A stretch of 64,000 nt of DNA from Alloalcanivorax profundimaris (GTDB lineage: Bacteria; Pseudomonadota; Gammaproteobacteria; Pseudomonadales; Alcanivoracaceae): the NCBI RefSeq assembly GCF_015265435.1, contig NZ_JABJWH010000015.1, positions 38,779 through 102,778 of the forward strand, given 5' to 3'. Below, in pieces: positions 51,744 to 59,779 of this stretch. The notes under the pieces are model-generated. The model worked only from the letters and a program-made list of their open reading frames with translations. It was not told the origin of the DNA and searched no databases. A program made the translations under genes and the position numbers. Numbering within the stretch: the first letter of the stretch is position 1; each line of letters starts with the position of its first letter.

Positions 51744-53609
51744 TCAGTCGATATCGTAACGCAGGCTGGCCATCACCGAACGGCCGGCGTTCAGGTACTC
51801 CCAGCCGGAGAAGTTACGGGTGGTGGCGTATTCCTTGTCGAGCACGTTACGCACCACCACGCGCCCGGACCAGCGTGGAGCGAACCGCCAGCCGGCGCGC
51901 AGGTCCAGAAGGCCGTAGCCGGCCAGGCGGTTCTCGTTTTCGGCGTCGTCATAACGGTGGCCGCTGACCACCAGGGAACCGCCCAGGGACAGGTCGCCCA
52001 GCCGGCGATCCAGATCCAGGCGGGCGCTGCGTTGGGCGCGGCGTTGCAGCACGTTGTCGGTCTGCCGGTCCTCCGGGTCCTGGGCGGTGAACGCCGCCGC
52101 CAGACGCCACTGGTCCAGCTCCAGCCCGCCGCTCAGTTCGGCGCCGCGAATACGCGCTTCATTGACGTTGAACGCCAGGTAGTTGCCGCCTACCTGCTTG
52201 GTATCGATCAGGTCCTCCACGTCGGTCTGGTAGACCGCCAGGTCCCAGAACCAATGCTGGAACTGGCCGCGGACGCCCAGCTCGGTGGTCTCGGAACTTT
52301 CCGGGTCCAGGTCCGGGTTGCCGAAGCCAGGGTAGTAGAGGTCGTTGAAGGTGGGGGCGCGGAAGGCGGTGCCGTAGCTGGCGCGCAGACGGTGATGCAG
52401 GCCCAGCTTGTAGCCCAGCGCCACGGCGCCGGTGGTTTTGTGGCCGTAGGCTTCATTGTCGTCGTAGCGGCCACTGGCCTGCACATCCAGGGCGCCGAAG
52501 CCGAGCAGCAGTTGAGCGAAGCCGCCGGCGTTGTCCCGTTCGGTTTCCTCGTATTGGGTGGTGCTTTCGATGGAATCACGGCGGAAGTCGCCGCCCAGCA
52601 CGAATTCCATGTTGTCGGTGACGATCACGTTCTGCCATTGGGCGGCGCGGCTGCGGGTGTCGAAGATGCTGTCCCGATCGCCGTCGGTGAAGCTTTCGTT
52701 CTGGTCGCGGGCATCGCTGATCTGGACCTTGCTCAGCCAGTTGTCGCCGAGCCACAGCTGGCCGTTCACCCCGGCCACCTGAATGGCGTAATCGGTGCTC
52801 TTTTCCTGCTCCGGGGTGCTGCCTTCGAACTCGGTGGTGCCGCTGGCGCGGAAGCCGAAGGCGCCCACCTCGGCGTTGTTGTCGAAGCGGTGGGTCACGC
52901 GCATATGGCCGGCGGTATTGTCGTAGCCCCGGTCCTCGCTGCCCTCGCGAATCTCGGTGCCGTCGGTGTCGAAACGGTCGATGCCCAGGGCATAGCGGGT
53001 GCCGTCGCGCTCTCCCTCGGTGCCGGCGGAGAAACGGCGGCTGTTGAAGCTGCCGGCGCCCATTTCCAGCCAGGTGCCCGGGTCGCTGCCGTCCGGGGTG
53101 AACACTTGCACCACGCCGCCCACGGCGTCGGCGCCGTACAGGCTGCCGCGCGGGCCGCGCACGATTTCCACCCGGTCGATCAGACGCGGCGGCAGAAATT
53201 GCCAGGACGGGCTGCCGGCGGTGGCGGAGCGCAGCCGCACGCCGTCCACCATCAGCAGGGTGGAGCTGCTGCCGGTGCCGCGCAGGAACATGCTGGTGGT
53301 TTTACCGAAGGCGCCGTTGCCGGTCATGTCCACGCCGGGCTGGCTTTGCAGGGCATCGCGCAGTTCCACCGGATCCTGGTGGCGCAATTGTTCTTCATCG
53401 ATCACGGTCACCGACGACAGGGAAGCGTCGGCGGTGCGGCTGGTCCGGGTGGGCGTTACCACCACCGGGTCCAGGGCGGCCACTTGCAGTGGCTCGTTTC
53501 GCGAAGGTTTATGGTCTTCGGGCGTGGCCGCCAGCGTCATCGCCGGCGTCAATACGGAAACACAAACAGGCAGGACGGCCAGTGCCGTCGAAACACGGAA
53601 AGTCATCAA
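51744..53609 (-). CDS. btuB: TonB-dependent cobalamin receptor BtuB, 621 aa
   Basis: This is the outer-membrane B12 transporter. The signal peptide is at residues about 1-28. The TonB box is within ALDPVVVTPTRT (about 45-56), and the plug domain contains ELRDALQSQPGVDM and FLRGTGSSSTLLMVDGVRL. A 22-strand barrel ends in a C-terminal aromatic-like strand (MASLRYDID). The length is that of BtuB. A cobalamin riboswitch in the 364-base leader controls it. It is first in the operon btuB-btuF-btuC-btuD-cobB-cobO-cobQ on the minus strand, so the riboswitch can lower both uptake and late biosynthesis when B12 is plentiful. Confidence 0.95.
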   Translation of the reverse strand: MMTFRVSTALAVLPVCVSVLTPAMTLAATPEDHKPSRNEPLQVAALDPVVVTPTRTSRTADASLSSVTVIDEEQLRHQDPVELRDALQSQPGVDMTGNGAFGKTTSMFLRGTGSSSTLLMVDGVRLRSATAGSPSWQFLPPRLIDRVEIVRGPRGSLYGADAVGGVVQVFTPDGSDPGTWLEMGAGSFNSRRFSAGTEGERDGTRYALGIDRFDTDGTEIREGSEDRGYDNTAGHMRVTHRFDNNAEVGAFGFRASGTTEFEGSTPEQEKSTDYAIQVAGVNGQLWLGDNWLSKVQISDARDQNESFTDGDRDSIFDTRSRAAQWQNVIVTDNMEFVLGGDFRRDSIESTTQYEETERDNAGGFAQLLLGFGALDVQASGRYDDNEAYGHKTTGAVALGYKLGLHHRLRASYGTAFRAPTFNDLYYPGFGNPDLDPESSETTELGVRGQFQHWFWDLAVYQTDVEDLIDTKQVGGNYLAFNVNEARIRGAELSGGLELDQWRLAAAFTAQDPEDRQTDNVLQRRAQRSARLDLDRRLGDLSLGGSLVVSGHRYDDAENENRLAGYGLLDLRAGWRFAPRWSGRVVVRNVLDKEYATTRNFSGWEYLNAGRSVMASLRYDID

Positions 53610-53654
53610 AGGATCCCCTCTTGCCGGCTCACCCGCACGGCATGGATATCATCA

Positions 53655-53668
53655 TCGCGGGGGAGAGC
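53655..53668 (-). promoter_or_regulatory. Possible anti-Shine-Dalgarno of the btuB riboswitch
   Basis: On the minus strand, CTCTCCCCCGC lies about 40 bases upstream of GAGGGGAT, the btuB ribosome site. It can pair with it, suggesting translational control by the riboswitch. This pairing is inferred, not demonstrated. Confidence 0.35.
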
Positions 53669-53749
53669 GGCCGGGGAACACGGTATGAAACAACGTGTCG
53701 GACCGCCGTCGCCCGCCGCGACGCCAGGTCGGGACCGGCCAGGCCGGTA

Positions 53750-53945
53750 CCCTCTTCCTCGCGGCCGGTATCCGGGCTGATGAGCGGAGTGGACTCCGGG
53801 ACCGTCGCCTTCCCATGCGCGGGGCACAGTGGCACTTCGACGGTCGTACTCTCAATCACCGTTGCGGGGGCAGCGTCGGACTGGCGCGCGGGGCGCGGCA
53901 CCGACTTCCCGTTTAACCCCCTGTCAGGGGGCACCGAAAGGTGCG
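53750..53945 (-). ncRNA. Cobalamin riboswitch (B12 element)
   Basis: On the minus strand the leader contains the B12 box AGCCCGGATACCGGCC (53778-53763), fitting AGYCMGRWRMCKGCC, and the conserved core CCGCAACGGT (53867-53858) preceded by CTGCCC. Upstream hairpins and GGGTTAAACGGGAAG (about 53905-53925) complete the usual fold. It lies between cobD and btuB and would sense adenosylcobalamin to shut off btuB and its operon. The 53610-53973 stretch holds this element and its expression platform, and nothing else recognisable. Confidence 0.93.
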
Positions 53946-53973
53946 CGAAACCTAGCAAGGGTCCCGGCAAGAA

Positions 53974-54972
53974 TCAATCGAAACCCAGCGCTTCATGCAG
54001 GCGGCGCCAGCCGGCCTGGTCGCCGGGCAGGCCCAGGCGCAGGCCGGCGGGGGTGTCCCAGAGGCGGGTGAGCACCGCCCGGCGGGCCAGGGCGTCGTGG
54101 CGGTGGGCGGCGTCGGCGGTGGGGCACCAGGCGAACAGGTCGCTGTCGCCTTGTGGGTTCAGGCCGTGGTCGCGGAGCAGGGCGTCCAGCCGTTGGCGGT
54201 CGGCGCGTAGCCGTTGCCGGGTGGCGTCTTGCCAGGCGGTGTCGGCCAGCGCCGTGGCCATCACGTGGCGGGCCGGGTGGCTGAGCGCCCAGGGGCCCAG
54301 TTTCTCCGCCAGCGCCTGGCACAGGGCCGGAGGCCCGGCCATCAGGCCGGCGCGCAGGCCGGCCAGGCCGAAGAACTTGCCCAGGGAGCGCAGCACCACC
54401 AGGCCCGGCGCGCCCAGCGCCGGCGCCAGGGAGGCGAAGGGGCTCGCCTCGATAAAGGCCTCGTCCACCACCAGCAAGCCGTCCCGCTTCGCCAGCGCCC
54501 GGTGCCAGCGGAGCAGGGTGTCCGTGTCCAGGCCGGCGCCGGTGGGGTTGTTGGGGTGAATCCACACCAGGGCGTCCAGGTCCGGCAGGGCGGCGGGCAC
54601 CTGTTCCGCCGTCAGCGGGATTACCCGGTGGCCGGCCCGGTGCCAGGCGGCGGCGTGTTCCCGGTAGCCGGGTGCGGGTACGCCCACCCGCCCGGGGGCG
54701 CGCAGCAGGGGCAGGCTCTGCAGGGCGGCCTGGCTGCCCGCCACCGGCAGGCAGCCGGCCCGGTCGGGCAGGCGTAGCCAGGCGCGGGCGATGTCCTCCA
54801 GGCCGTCGTCCTCCTCCGGCAGCCGCTGCCAGACCCGGGCGGGGATCGCCGGCACCGGGTAACCCCGGGGGTTGATGCCGGTGGAGAGATCCAGCCAGTC
54901 CGCCGGGGGAAGGCCCCATTGGCGGGCGGCCTGGTTGAGTCGGCCGCCGTGCTCCGGTCGCGGGTCGCTCAT
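53974..54972 (-). CDS. cobD: L-threonine-O-3-phosphate decarboxylase, 332 aa
   Basis: This PLP-dependent fold-I aminotransferase-like enzyme (CobD in Salmonella, CobC in Pseudomonas naming) makes (R)-1-amino-2-propanol phosphate for the corrinoid side arm. Visible are [13 protein letters not shown] near residues 20-32, [13 protein letters not shown] (PLP-phosphate region), [13 protein letters not shown], the Schiff-base lysine in [17 protein letters not shown], and a closing GLPG. ATG 54972 overlaps the cbiB stop (ATGA). Upstream in-frame codons encode low-complexity out-of-frame cbiB sequence and were rejected. It is followed by the btuB riboswitch. Confidence 0.94.
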   Translation of the reverse strand: MSDPRPEHGGRLNQAARQWGLPPADWLDLSTGINPRGYPVPAIPARVWQRLPEEDDGLEDIARAWLRLPDRAGCLPVAGSQAALQSLPLLRAPGRVGVPAPGYREHAAAWHRAGHRVIPLTAEQVPAALPDLDALVWIHPNNPTGAGLDTDTLLRWHRALAKRDGLLVVDEAFIEASPFASLAPALGAPGLVVLRSLGKFFGLAGLRAGLMAGPPALCQALAEKLGPWALSHPARHVMATALADTAWQDATRQRLRADRQRLDALLRDHGLNPQGDSDLFAWCPTADAAHRHDALARRAVLTRLWDTPAGLRLGLPGDQAGWRRLHEALGFD

Positions 54973-55895
54973 GGGCCGGCTCCCAATAGCAAGGCAAGCA
55001 GCAACGCCAGCCCCAGCCACAGGATCAGGGTGCGCCGCACCAGGGTCAGGGCCGCGTCGATGGCGGCGGCGTCCGGCGCCGGGCCCTGGCCCAGCCAGGG
55101 GCGGGGTTTGAGCGCGCCGTGGTAGGGCGCCGGGCCGCCCAGGGTTACGCCCAGGGCGCCGGCGCCGGCGGCCATAACCGGGCCGGCGTTGGGGCTGTCC
55201 CAGCGCGGCGCCTGGACCCGCCAGCAACGCAGCGCCGGGGTCAGGTGGCCGCACAGGCCATAGCTCAGGGCGGTGAGCCGGGCCGGCGCCCAGTTGAGCA
55301 GGTCGTCGAGGCGGGCGGCGGCCTTGCCGAAGCGCTCATAGCGGGGCGTGCGGTAGCCCCAGAGGGCGTCCAGGGTGTTCACCACCCGGTGCAGGATGAC
55401 GCCGGGCAGGCCCGCCACCAGGAACCAGAACAGGCTGGCGAACACCGCGTCGGCGCCGTTCTCCAGCACCGATTCCGTGGCCGCCCGGGCCACGCCTTCG
55501 GTGTCCAGGGCGTCGGTGTCGCGGCTCACCAGCAGGCCCACGGCGCGGCGCGCCGCCGCCAGGTCGCCGTTGGCCAGGGGCGCGGCCACCGCCCGGGCAT
55601 GCTCCGCCAGGCTGCGTGCCCCCAGCGCCAGCCACAGCCCCAGCCCCTGCAGCGGCCACAGCAGCCAGGCCGGCAGCCACAGGGTCAGGGCCAGGGCGGC
55701 CAGCACCGGCGGCAGGGCCAGCAGGGCCACCGCCAGGGCGCCCCGGGCCAGGTCGCCGTCGGCCTGGCGATTGAGGTGGCGTTCCAACCGGCCGGCGGCC
55801 CGCCCCAGCGCCACCAGCGGGTGCCCGCGACGGGGCTCGCCCAGGGCCCGGTCGAGGGCCACGGCGGCGAGGGCGGCGAGGGTCAGGCTCCACAT
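54969..55895 (-). CDS. cbiB: Adenosylcobinamide-phosphate synthase, 308 aa
   Basis: This inner-membrane enzyme (CbiB, CobD in Pseudomonas naming) attaches aminopropanol phosphate to adenosylcobyric acid. Hydrophobic segments and the family motifs [80 protein letters not shown] (about 130-200), and [14 protein letters not shown] are plain. ATG 55895 is favoured over an in-frame TTG 18 bases upstream. It is coupled to cobD by a four-base overlap. It is divergent from cobT, sharing a 127-base promoter region in which TTGACA (55958-55963) is a possible -35 element for cobT. Confidence 0.94.
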   Translation of the reverse strand: MWSLTLAALAAVALDRALGEPRRGHPLVALGRAAGRLERHLNRQADGDLARGALAVALLALPPVLAALALTLWLPAWLLWPLQGLGLWLALGARSLAEHARAVAAPLANGDLAAARRAVGLLVSRDTDALDTEGVARAATESVLENGADAVFASLFWFLVAGLPGVILHRVVNTLDALWGYRTPRYERFGKAAARLDDLLNWAPARLTALSYGLCGHLTPALRCWRVQAPRWDSPNAGPVMAAGAGALGVTLGGPAPYHGALKPRPWLGQGPAPDAAAIDAALTLVRRTLILWLGLALLLALLLGAGP

Positions 55896-56022
55896 GAGGC
55901 GGCATCCGGGCAATGAAAAGAGGCGCAGTGTAGCGGCAAGCGGTTACCGAAGGCACCTTGACAGTACCGGGAGCCGGGAAGAGGATTGGCCCGCTTTCGC
56001 CATCACCCCGAAAGGAGCCCGA

Positions 56023-57075
56023 GTGACCGATACCGCCGCCTGGCAAGCGCCCATTGCCGCCCCCAGCGAGGCCCACCGTGACCGGGCCCTGACCCGCCAG
56101 ACCCGCCTCACCAAGCCGCCGGGCTCCCTGGGCCGGTTGGAGACCGCGGCGGTGGAACTGGCCGCTCTGCAGGGCGACGACCGGCCCGGCGTGGACCCGG
56201 TGGCGATCACCGTGTTCGCCGCCGACCATGGGGTCTGCGCCGAGGGCGTGTCCGCCTTTCCCCAGGCGGTGACCGGGCAGATGATCGCCAACTTCGTGGC
56301 CGGTGGCGCCGCCATCTCGGTGCTGGCCCGCCAGTTGGACGCCCACCTGGAGGTGGTCAACCTGGGCACGGTGACGCCGCCGCCGGCCTGCGAGGGGGTG
56401 GTGGACGAGACCATCGCGCCGGGCACCGACAACCTGGCGGTGCGACCGGCGATGAGCATGGAACAGCTGGAGGCGGCCCTGGCCGCCGGCGACCGGGCCG
56501 CCGCCCGCGCCGCCGACCGGGGCGCGCGCCTGTTCATCGGCGGTGAGATGGGCATCGGCAACACCACCAGCGCCAGCGCCGTGGCCTGCGCCCTGCTGGG
56601 CAAGCCGGCGCGCTCGCTGACCGGCCCCGGCACCGGCCTGGACCGCTACGGCGTGGGCCGCAAGGTGGCGGTGATCGAGCGCGCCCTGCGCCGCCACGCC
56701 GACCCCCGCGATCCGTTGCAGGCGCTGGCGTCCGTGGGCGGTTTCGAGATCGCCGCTCTGGCCGGCGCCTTCATCGGCGCCGCCGCCCGCGGCCAGGTGG
56801 TGCTGGTGGACGGCTTCATCGTTACCGTGGCGGCCTTGGCGGCGGTGCGCCTGCGCCCGGAACTGCGCCCCTGGCTGCTATTCGGCCACCGCTCCCGGGA
56901 GCCGGGCCACGCCCGTTTGCTGCAGGCCCTGGAGGCGGAGCCCCTGCTCGACCTGGATCTGCGTCTGGGCGAGGGCAGCGGCGCCGCCGCCGCGGTGCCG
57001 CTGCTGCGCCAGGCCTGCGCTCTGCACAACGAGATGGCCACCTTCGACGACGCCGGCGTCGAGGCCGGTTCATGA
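56023..57075 (+). CDS. cobT: Nicotinate-nucleotide:dimethylbenzimidazole phosphoribosyltransferase, 350 aa
   Basis: CobT makes alpha-ribazole 5'-phosphate from the lower-ligand base and nicotinate mononucleotide. Family markers are [58 protein letters not shown], and the C-terminal [18 protein letters not shown] with the catalytic Glu. The start is GTG 56023 with AAAGGAGC upstream. Its stop overlaps the cobC start (ATGA), opening a cobT-cobC-cobS operon. No riboswitch box was seen in its short leader, so it may be expressed independently of the btuB operon. Confidence 0.95.
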   Translation: MTDTAAWQAPIAAPSEAHRDRALTRQTRLTKPPGSLGRLETAAVELAALQGDDRPGVDPVAITVFAADHGVCAEGVSAFPQAVTGQMIANFVAGGAAISVLARQLDAHLEVVNLGTVTPPPACEGVVDETIAPGTDNLAVRPAMSMEQLEAALAAGDRAAARAADRGARLFIGGEMGIGNTTSASAVACALLGKPARSLTGPGTGLDRYGVGRKVAVIERALRRHADPRDPLQALASVGGFEIAALAGAFIGAAARGQVVLVDGFIVTVAALAAVRLRPELRPWLLFGHRSREPGHARLLQALEAEPLLDLDLRLGEGSGAAAAVPLLRQACALHNEMATFDDAGVEAGS

Positions 57076-57686
57076 CCACCACCTGGTTCGATCTACTGCG
57101 CCACGGCGAGCCGGACGGTGGCCCCCGTTACCGGGGCCACCGGGACGACCGGCTCAGTGACCTGGGCTGGGAACAGATGGGCGCCGCCGTCCGCGACGAC
57201 GATCACTGGGACCATATCCTCACCTCGCCCCTGGCCCGCTGCCGGGCCTTCGCCGAGGCCCTGGCCGCCGAGCGCGGCCTGCCCTGCACCGTGGAGCCGG
57301 GTTTCAAGGAGATCTCCTTCGGCGCCTGGGAAGGGCTCACCCCGGAGCAGGTGGATGAGCGCTTCGGCGACAGCCAGGCCCGTTTCTGGCGGGACGCGGA
57401 GCGGCATTCGCCGGACGGCGGCGAGCCGATCCAGGCGTTCCATGAACGGGTGGGCGCCGCCTGGCGCCACTGGCATCAGGAACTGGCCGGCCAGCGTGTC
57501 CTGATGGTGTGCCACGGTGGCGTGATCCGCATGGTGCTGGCCCACGTCACCGGGCTCGCCCCGGGCCGCGCCCTGGGCGCCTTCCTGGTGCCCTACGCCA
57601 ACCGCTCCCGGGTGCGTCTGGACCGCACCGAACACGGCCCGCTGGCCTGCCTGGTGCAACACGGCACCCTGGAGCCAACGCCATGA
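57072..57686 (+). CDS. cobC: Alpha-ribazole phosphatase (histidine phosphatase family), 204 aa
   Basis: CobC removes phosphate from alpha-ribazole 5'-phosphate or from adenosylcobalamin 5'-phosphate. The RHG motif with phosphorylated His is LLRHGEPD (residues 8-15). The acidic motif [16 protein letters not shown] and the second catalytic His in [14 protein letters not shown] (about 143-156) complete the site. Other phosphoglycerate-mutase-like phosphatases look similar; here the function is set by four-base overlaps with cobT and cobS. Confidence 0.9.
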   Translation: MTTTWFDLLRHGEPDGGPRYRGHRDDRLSDLGWEQMGAAVRDDDHWDHILTSPLARCRAFAEALAAERGLPCTVEPGFKEISFGAWEGLTPEQVDERFGDSQARFWRDAERHSPDGGEPIQAFHERVGAAWRHWHQELAGQRVLMVCHGGVIRMVLAHVTGLAPGRALGAFLVPYANRSRVRLDRTEHGPLACLVQHGTLEPTP

Positions 57687-58411
57687 ACCGGGAGCCGGTG
57701 CGGCTGGCCCTGTCCCTGCTCACCCGCCTGCCGGTGCGCGTGGCCACGCCGGTGGACGAGCGCGACCAGGGGCGCTCCGTGGCCTGGTATCCGGCGGTGG
57801 GCCTGCTGATCGGGCTGCTGCTGTGGGGGCTGGCGGCGCTGCTGGCGTCGGCGCCGGCCTGGCCGGTGGCGGTGCTGGTGCTGGCGGTCTGGGTGGGGCT
57901 CACCGGCGCCCTGCATCTGGATGGCCTGGCGGACAGCGCCGACGCCTGGCTGGGCGGCTACGGCGACCGGGCCCGCACCCTGGCGATCATGAAGGACCCC
58001 TACTGCGGCCCCGCCGGGGTGGTGGTGGTGGTGCTGGTGCTGCTCGCCAAGGCGGCGGCGCTGGCGGTGCTGATTCCGGCGGCGCCCCTGGCGTTGCTGG
58101 CGGCGCCGCTGCTGGCCCGGGCCGCCTGCGCCGGCCTGTTCCTGGCGCTGCCCTATGTGCGCGAGCAGGGCCTGGGCAGCGGTGCCGCCCGGCACCCGGC
58201 GCGGCGCGCGGTGAGCGGGGCGATTCTGGCGGCGGTGGTGCTGGCGGTGCTGCTCGGGCAGGGGCCGGCGGTGCTGGTGGCCGGCGCCGTGTTCGCCGGC
58301 GGCGCGGCGCTGATGCGCCGGCGGCTGGGCGGCTTCACCGGTGATACCGCCGGGGCGCTGGTGGAGACGGTGGAGGCCGTGGTGCTGCTGGTGGCAGCGT
58401 TAATGCTTTGA
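57683..58411 (+). CDS. cobS: Adenosylcobinamide-GDP ribazoletransferase (cobalamin synthase), 242 aa
   Basis: CobS joins adenosylcobinamide-GDP to alpha-ribazole (or its phosphate), the last ring-closing step of B12 assembly, in the inner membrane. It is strongly hydrophobic with about seven helices. Family motifs are LLTRLPVRV near the start and LHLDGLADSADAWLGGYGDRARTLAIMKDPYCGPAGVVVVVLVLLAKAAAL (about 75-125), with the Asp-rich metal site. ATG 57683 overlaps the cobC TGA. A REP pair begins eight bases after the stop codon. Confidence 0.94.
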   Translation: MNREPVRLALSLLTRLPVRVATPVDERDQGRSVAWYPAVGLLIGLLLWGLAALLASAPAWPVAVLVLAVWVGLTGALHLDGLADSADAWLGGYGDRARTLAIMKDPYCGPAGVVVVVLVLLAKAAALAVLIPAAPLALLAAPLLARAACAGLFLALPYVREQGLGSGAARHPARRAVSGAILAAVVLAVLLGQGPAVLVAGAVFAGGAALMRRRLGGFTGDTAGALVETVEAVVLLVAALML

Positions 58412-58418
58412 GGAGAGA

Positions 58419-58494
58419 ATCGCGACTGAAGTCGCTCCTACGAGGAAGGGTACGTTGTAGGAGCGACCGGGCGGCGCTCCGCTTCAGTCGCGAT
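58419..58494. repeat. REP pair after cobS
   Basis: ATCGCGACTGAAGTCGCTCCTAC (58419-58441) faces GTAGGAGCGACC...CTCCGCTTCAGTCGCGAT (58457-58494). It fills the junction between convergent cobS and cobU. Confidence 0.88.
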
Positions 58495-58507
58495 CACCCG
58501 GCGCGGC

Positions 58508-59032
58508 CTATTGGGACAGCGCGGCCCCCTTTAGCACCAGGGGCAGGCCGGCGGCGGTGAGGATGACCCGCTCCGCCCGTTCCGCCAGGGCCTGATTGAG
58601 CCAGCCCAGCTCGTCGGCGAAGCGGCGGCTGAGCGGGTCCATGCCCACCAGCCCCAGCCCCACCTCGTTGCTGACGATGATCACCGTGCCGGGGCAGGCC
58701 GGCAGCGCCTCCAGCAACGCCCGCCGCTGCCGTTCAAACACGGCGTCGCCGGCGTGCAGCAGGTTGCTCACCCACAGGCTCATGCAGTCGATCAGGATGC
58801 AGGACCCGGCGTCCGCGCGGGCCGCCAGGGCATCGCCCAGGGCCAGGGGCTCCTCGAGCAGTTCCCAGTGGGCCGGCCGGCGCTGGCGGTGGCGGCGGAT
58901 GCGCTCGCGCATTTCCCCGTCGCCGGGTTCGGCGGTGGCCAGATAGAGCACACGGGAGTGGGCGGCGGCAAGCCGTTCCGCCAGGGCGCTCTTGCCGGAG
59001 CGCACGCCGCCGAGGATCAGTTCCGTGGCCAT
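58508..59032 (-). CDS. cobU: Adenosylcobinamide kinase / guanylyltransferase, 174 aa
   Basis: CobU (CobP) phosphorylates adenosylcobinamide and adds GMP from GTP, giving the substrate of CobS. P-loop ILGGVRSGKSALAERLA is at residues 6-22. The guanylylated-His region reads RIRRHRQRRPAHWELLEEP (about 45-63), and ILIDCMSLWVSNLL and IVSNEVGLGLVGMDPLSRRF follow. Length and motif order are standard. Unlike the other cob genes it stands apart, 12 bases downstream of a MarR regulator on the same strand, so its transcription probably starts at the marR promoter. Confidence 0.95.
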   Translation of the reverse strand: MATELILGGVRSGKSALAERLAAAHSRVLYLATAEPGDGEMRERIRRHRQRRPAHWELLEEPLALGDALAARADAGSCILIDCMSLWVSNLLHAGDAVFERQRRALLEALPACPGTVIIVSNEVGLGLVGMDPLSRRFADELGWLNQALAERAERVILTAAGLPLVLKGAALSQ

Positions 59033-59044
59033 GGCCGGGAAAAA

Positions 59045-59485
59045 TCAGATGCCCAGGCGGCGGGCCATGGTCTCCATTACCCGCCGCCAGGCCTCGGCCC
59101 CTTCCGGGCCCACTTCCTCGAAGGCGTGATTCAGCAGGTCGTGCTGGATGCCGGTGAGGCGCTGTTCCAGCTCGCTGCCGGCTTCGGTGAGCGCCAGGCG
59201 CTTGACGCGCTTGTCGGTGGCGTCCCGGGTCACCTCCACCAGCTCCTTTTCCACCAGGGTCTTGAGCGGCTTGTGGATGGCCTGCTTGGTGAGGCGCATG
59301 GTGTCCACCAGCTCATTGACGCTGAGGTGGTCGTTGTGGCCGATGAAGAACAACAGGCGGTGGTGAATGCGGGACAGCCCCTGGGTTTTGAGAATGCTGT
59401 CGGGTTCGGCGACCAGCCCCCGGAAGGCGAAGTGCAAGGTTACCAGGTTCTGATTCAGGCGCTCCCGCGAAGCGTCGTCGGTCAT
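59045..59485 (-). CDS. MarR-family transcriptional regulator, 146 aa
   Basis: The winged-helix MarR fold is seen: LHFAFRGLVAEPDSILKTQGLSRIHHRLLFFI, the recognition-helix region LTKQAIHKPLKTLVEKELVEVTRDATDKRVKRLALTEAG (residues about 64-102), and C-terminal dimerisation helices. The ligand is unknown. It is followed directly by cobU. An inverted repeat 30-48 bases upstream of its start is a fitting autoregulatory operator, so the cobU level may respond to the MarR ligand; no further target can be named. Confidence 0.9.
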   Translation of the reverse strand: MTDDASRERLNQNLVTLHFAFRGLVAEPDSILKTQGLSRIHHRLLFFIGHNDHLSVNELVDTMRLTKQAIHKPLKTLVEKELVEVTRDATDKRVKRLALTEAGSELEQRLTGIQHDLLNHAFEEVGPEGAEAWRRVMETMARRLGI

Positions 59486-59514
59486 ATTGTTTCACCACCC
59501 CTGTTTATCGCTAT

Positions 59515-59533
59515 AGGTCACCAAGGTTGACCT
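59515..59533. promoter_or_regulatory. Candidate MarR operator
   Basis: AGGTCACC-AAG-GTTGACCT is a 19-bp inverted repeat with one mismatched pair, 30 bases upstream of the marR start codon. Its size and symmetry are typical of MarR-family sites, and its position suits autorepression. Confidence 0.6.
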
Positions 59534-59742
59534 TCAAAGATGTTCCATGCAACCCCTTCCTAACCTAGTCGAAACCCGGGTGTTTGGCGAGCATGGACGT
59601 GTGGGGGGCGATGTCCCCGACGGTGACACCGCCGGTGGATTTTCCCCCCATCCAAAACAGCGGAGTGTACCGGATTCACAGCCTGAAGGCGTGAACAAGG
59701 GTTGGGAAAATGTATCGCGGTGTCGGACGACCCGGGGGCGGG

Positions 59743-59770
59743 AAAAGGGCGGACGCGAAAGCGCCCGCCC
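59743..59770 (-). terminator. Intrinsic terminator of the choice-of-anchor-like gene
   Basis: On the minus strand GGGCGGGCGC-TTTC-GCGTCCGCCC (one mismatch) is followed by TTTTCCC, ten bases after the stop codon of the gene ending at 59780. The remaining 59534-59742 stretch shows no gene or clear motif. Confidence 0.8.
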
Positions 59771-59779
59771 GGTGGGCGA

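Noticed and set aside
54973..55254. An N-terminal extension of about 94 residues on cobD
   Set aside because: It is Pro/Arg/Gly-rich out-of-frame cbiB sequence; the family start is at 54972, with an ATGA overlap to cbiB.
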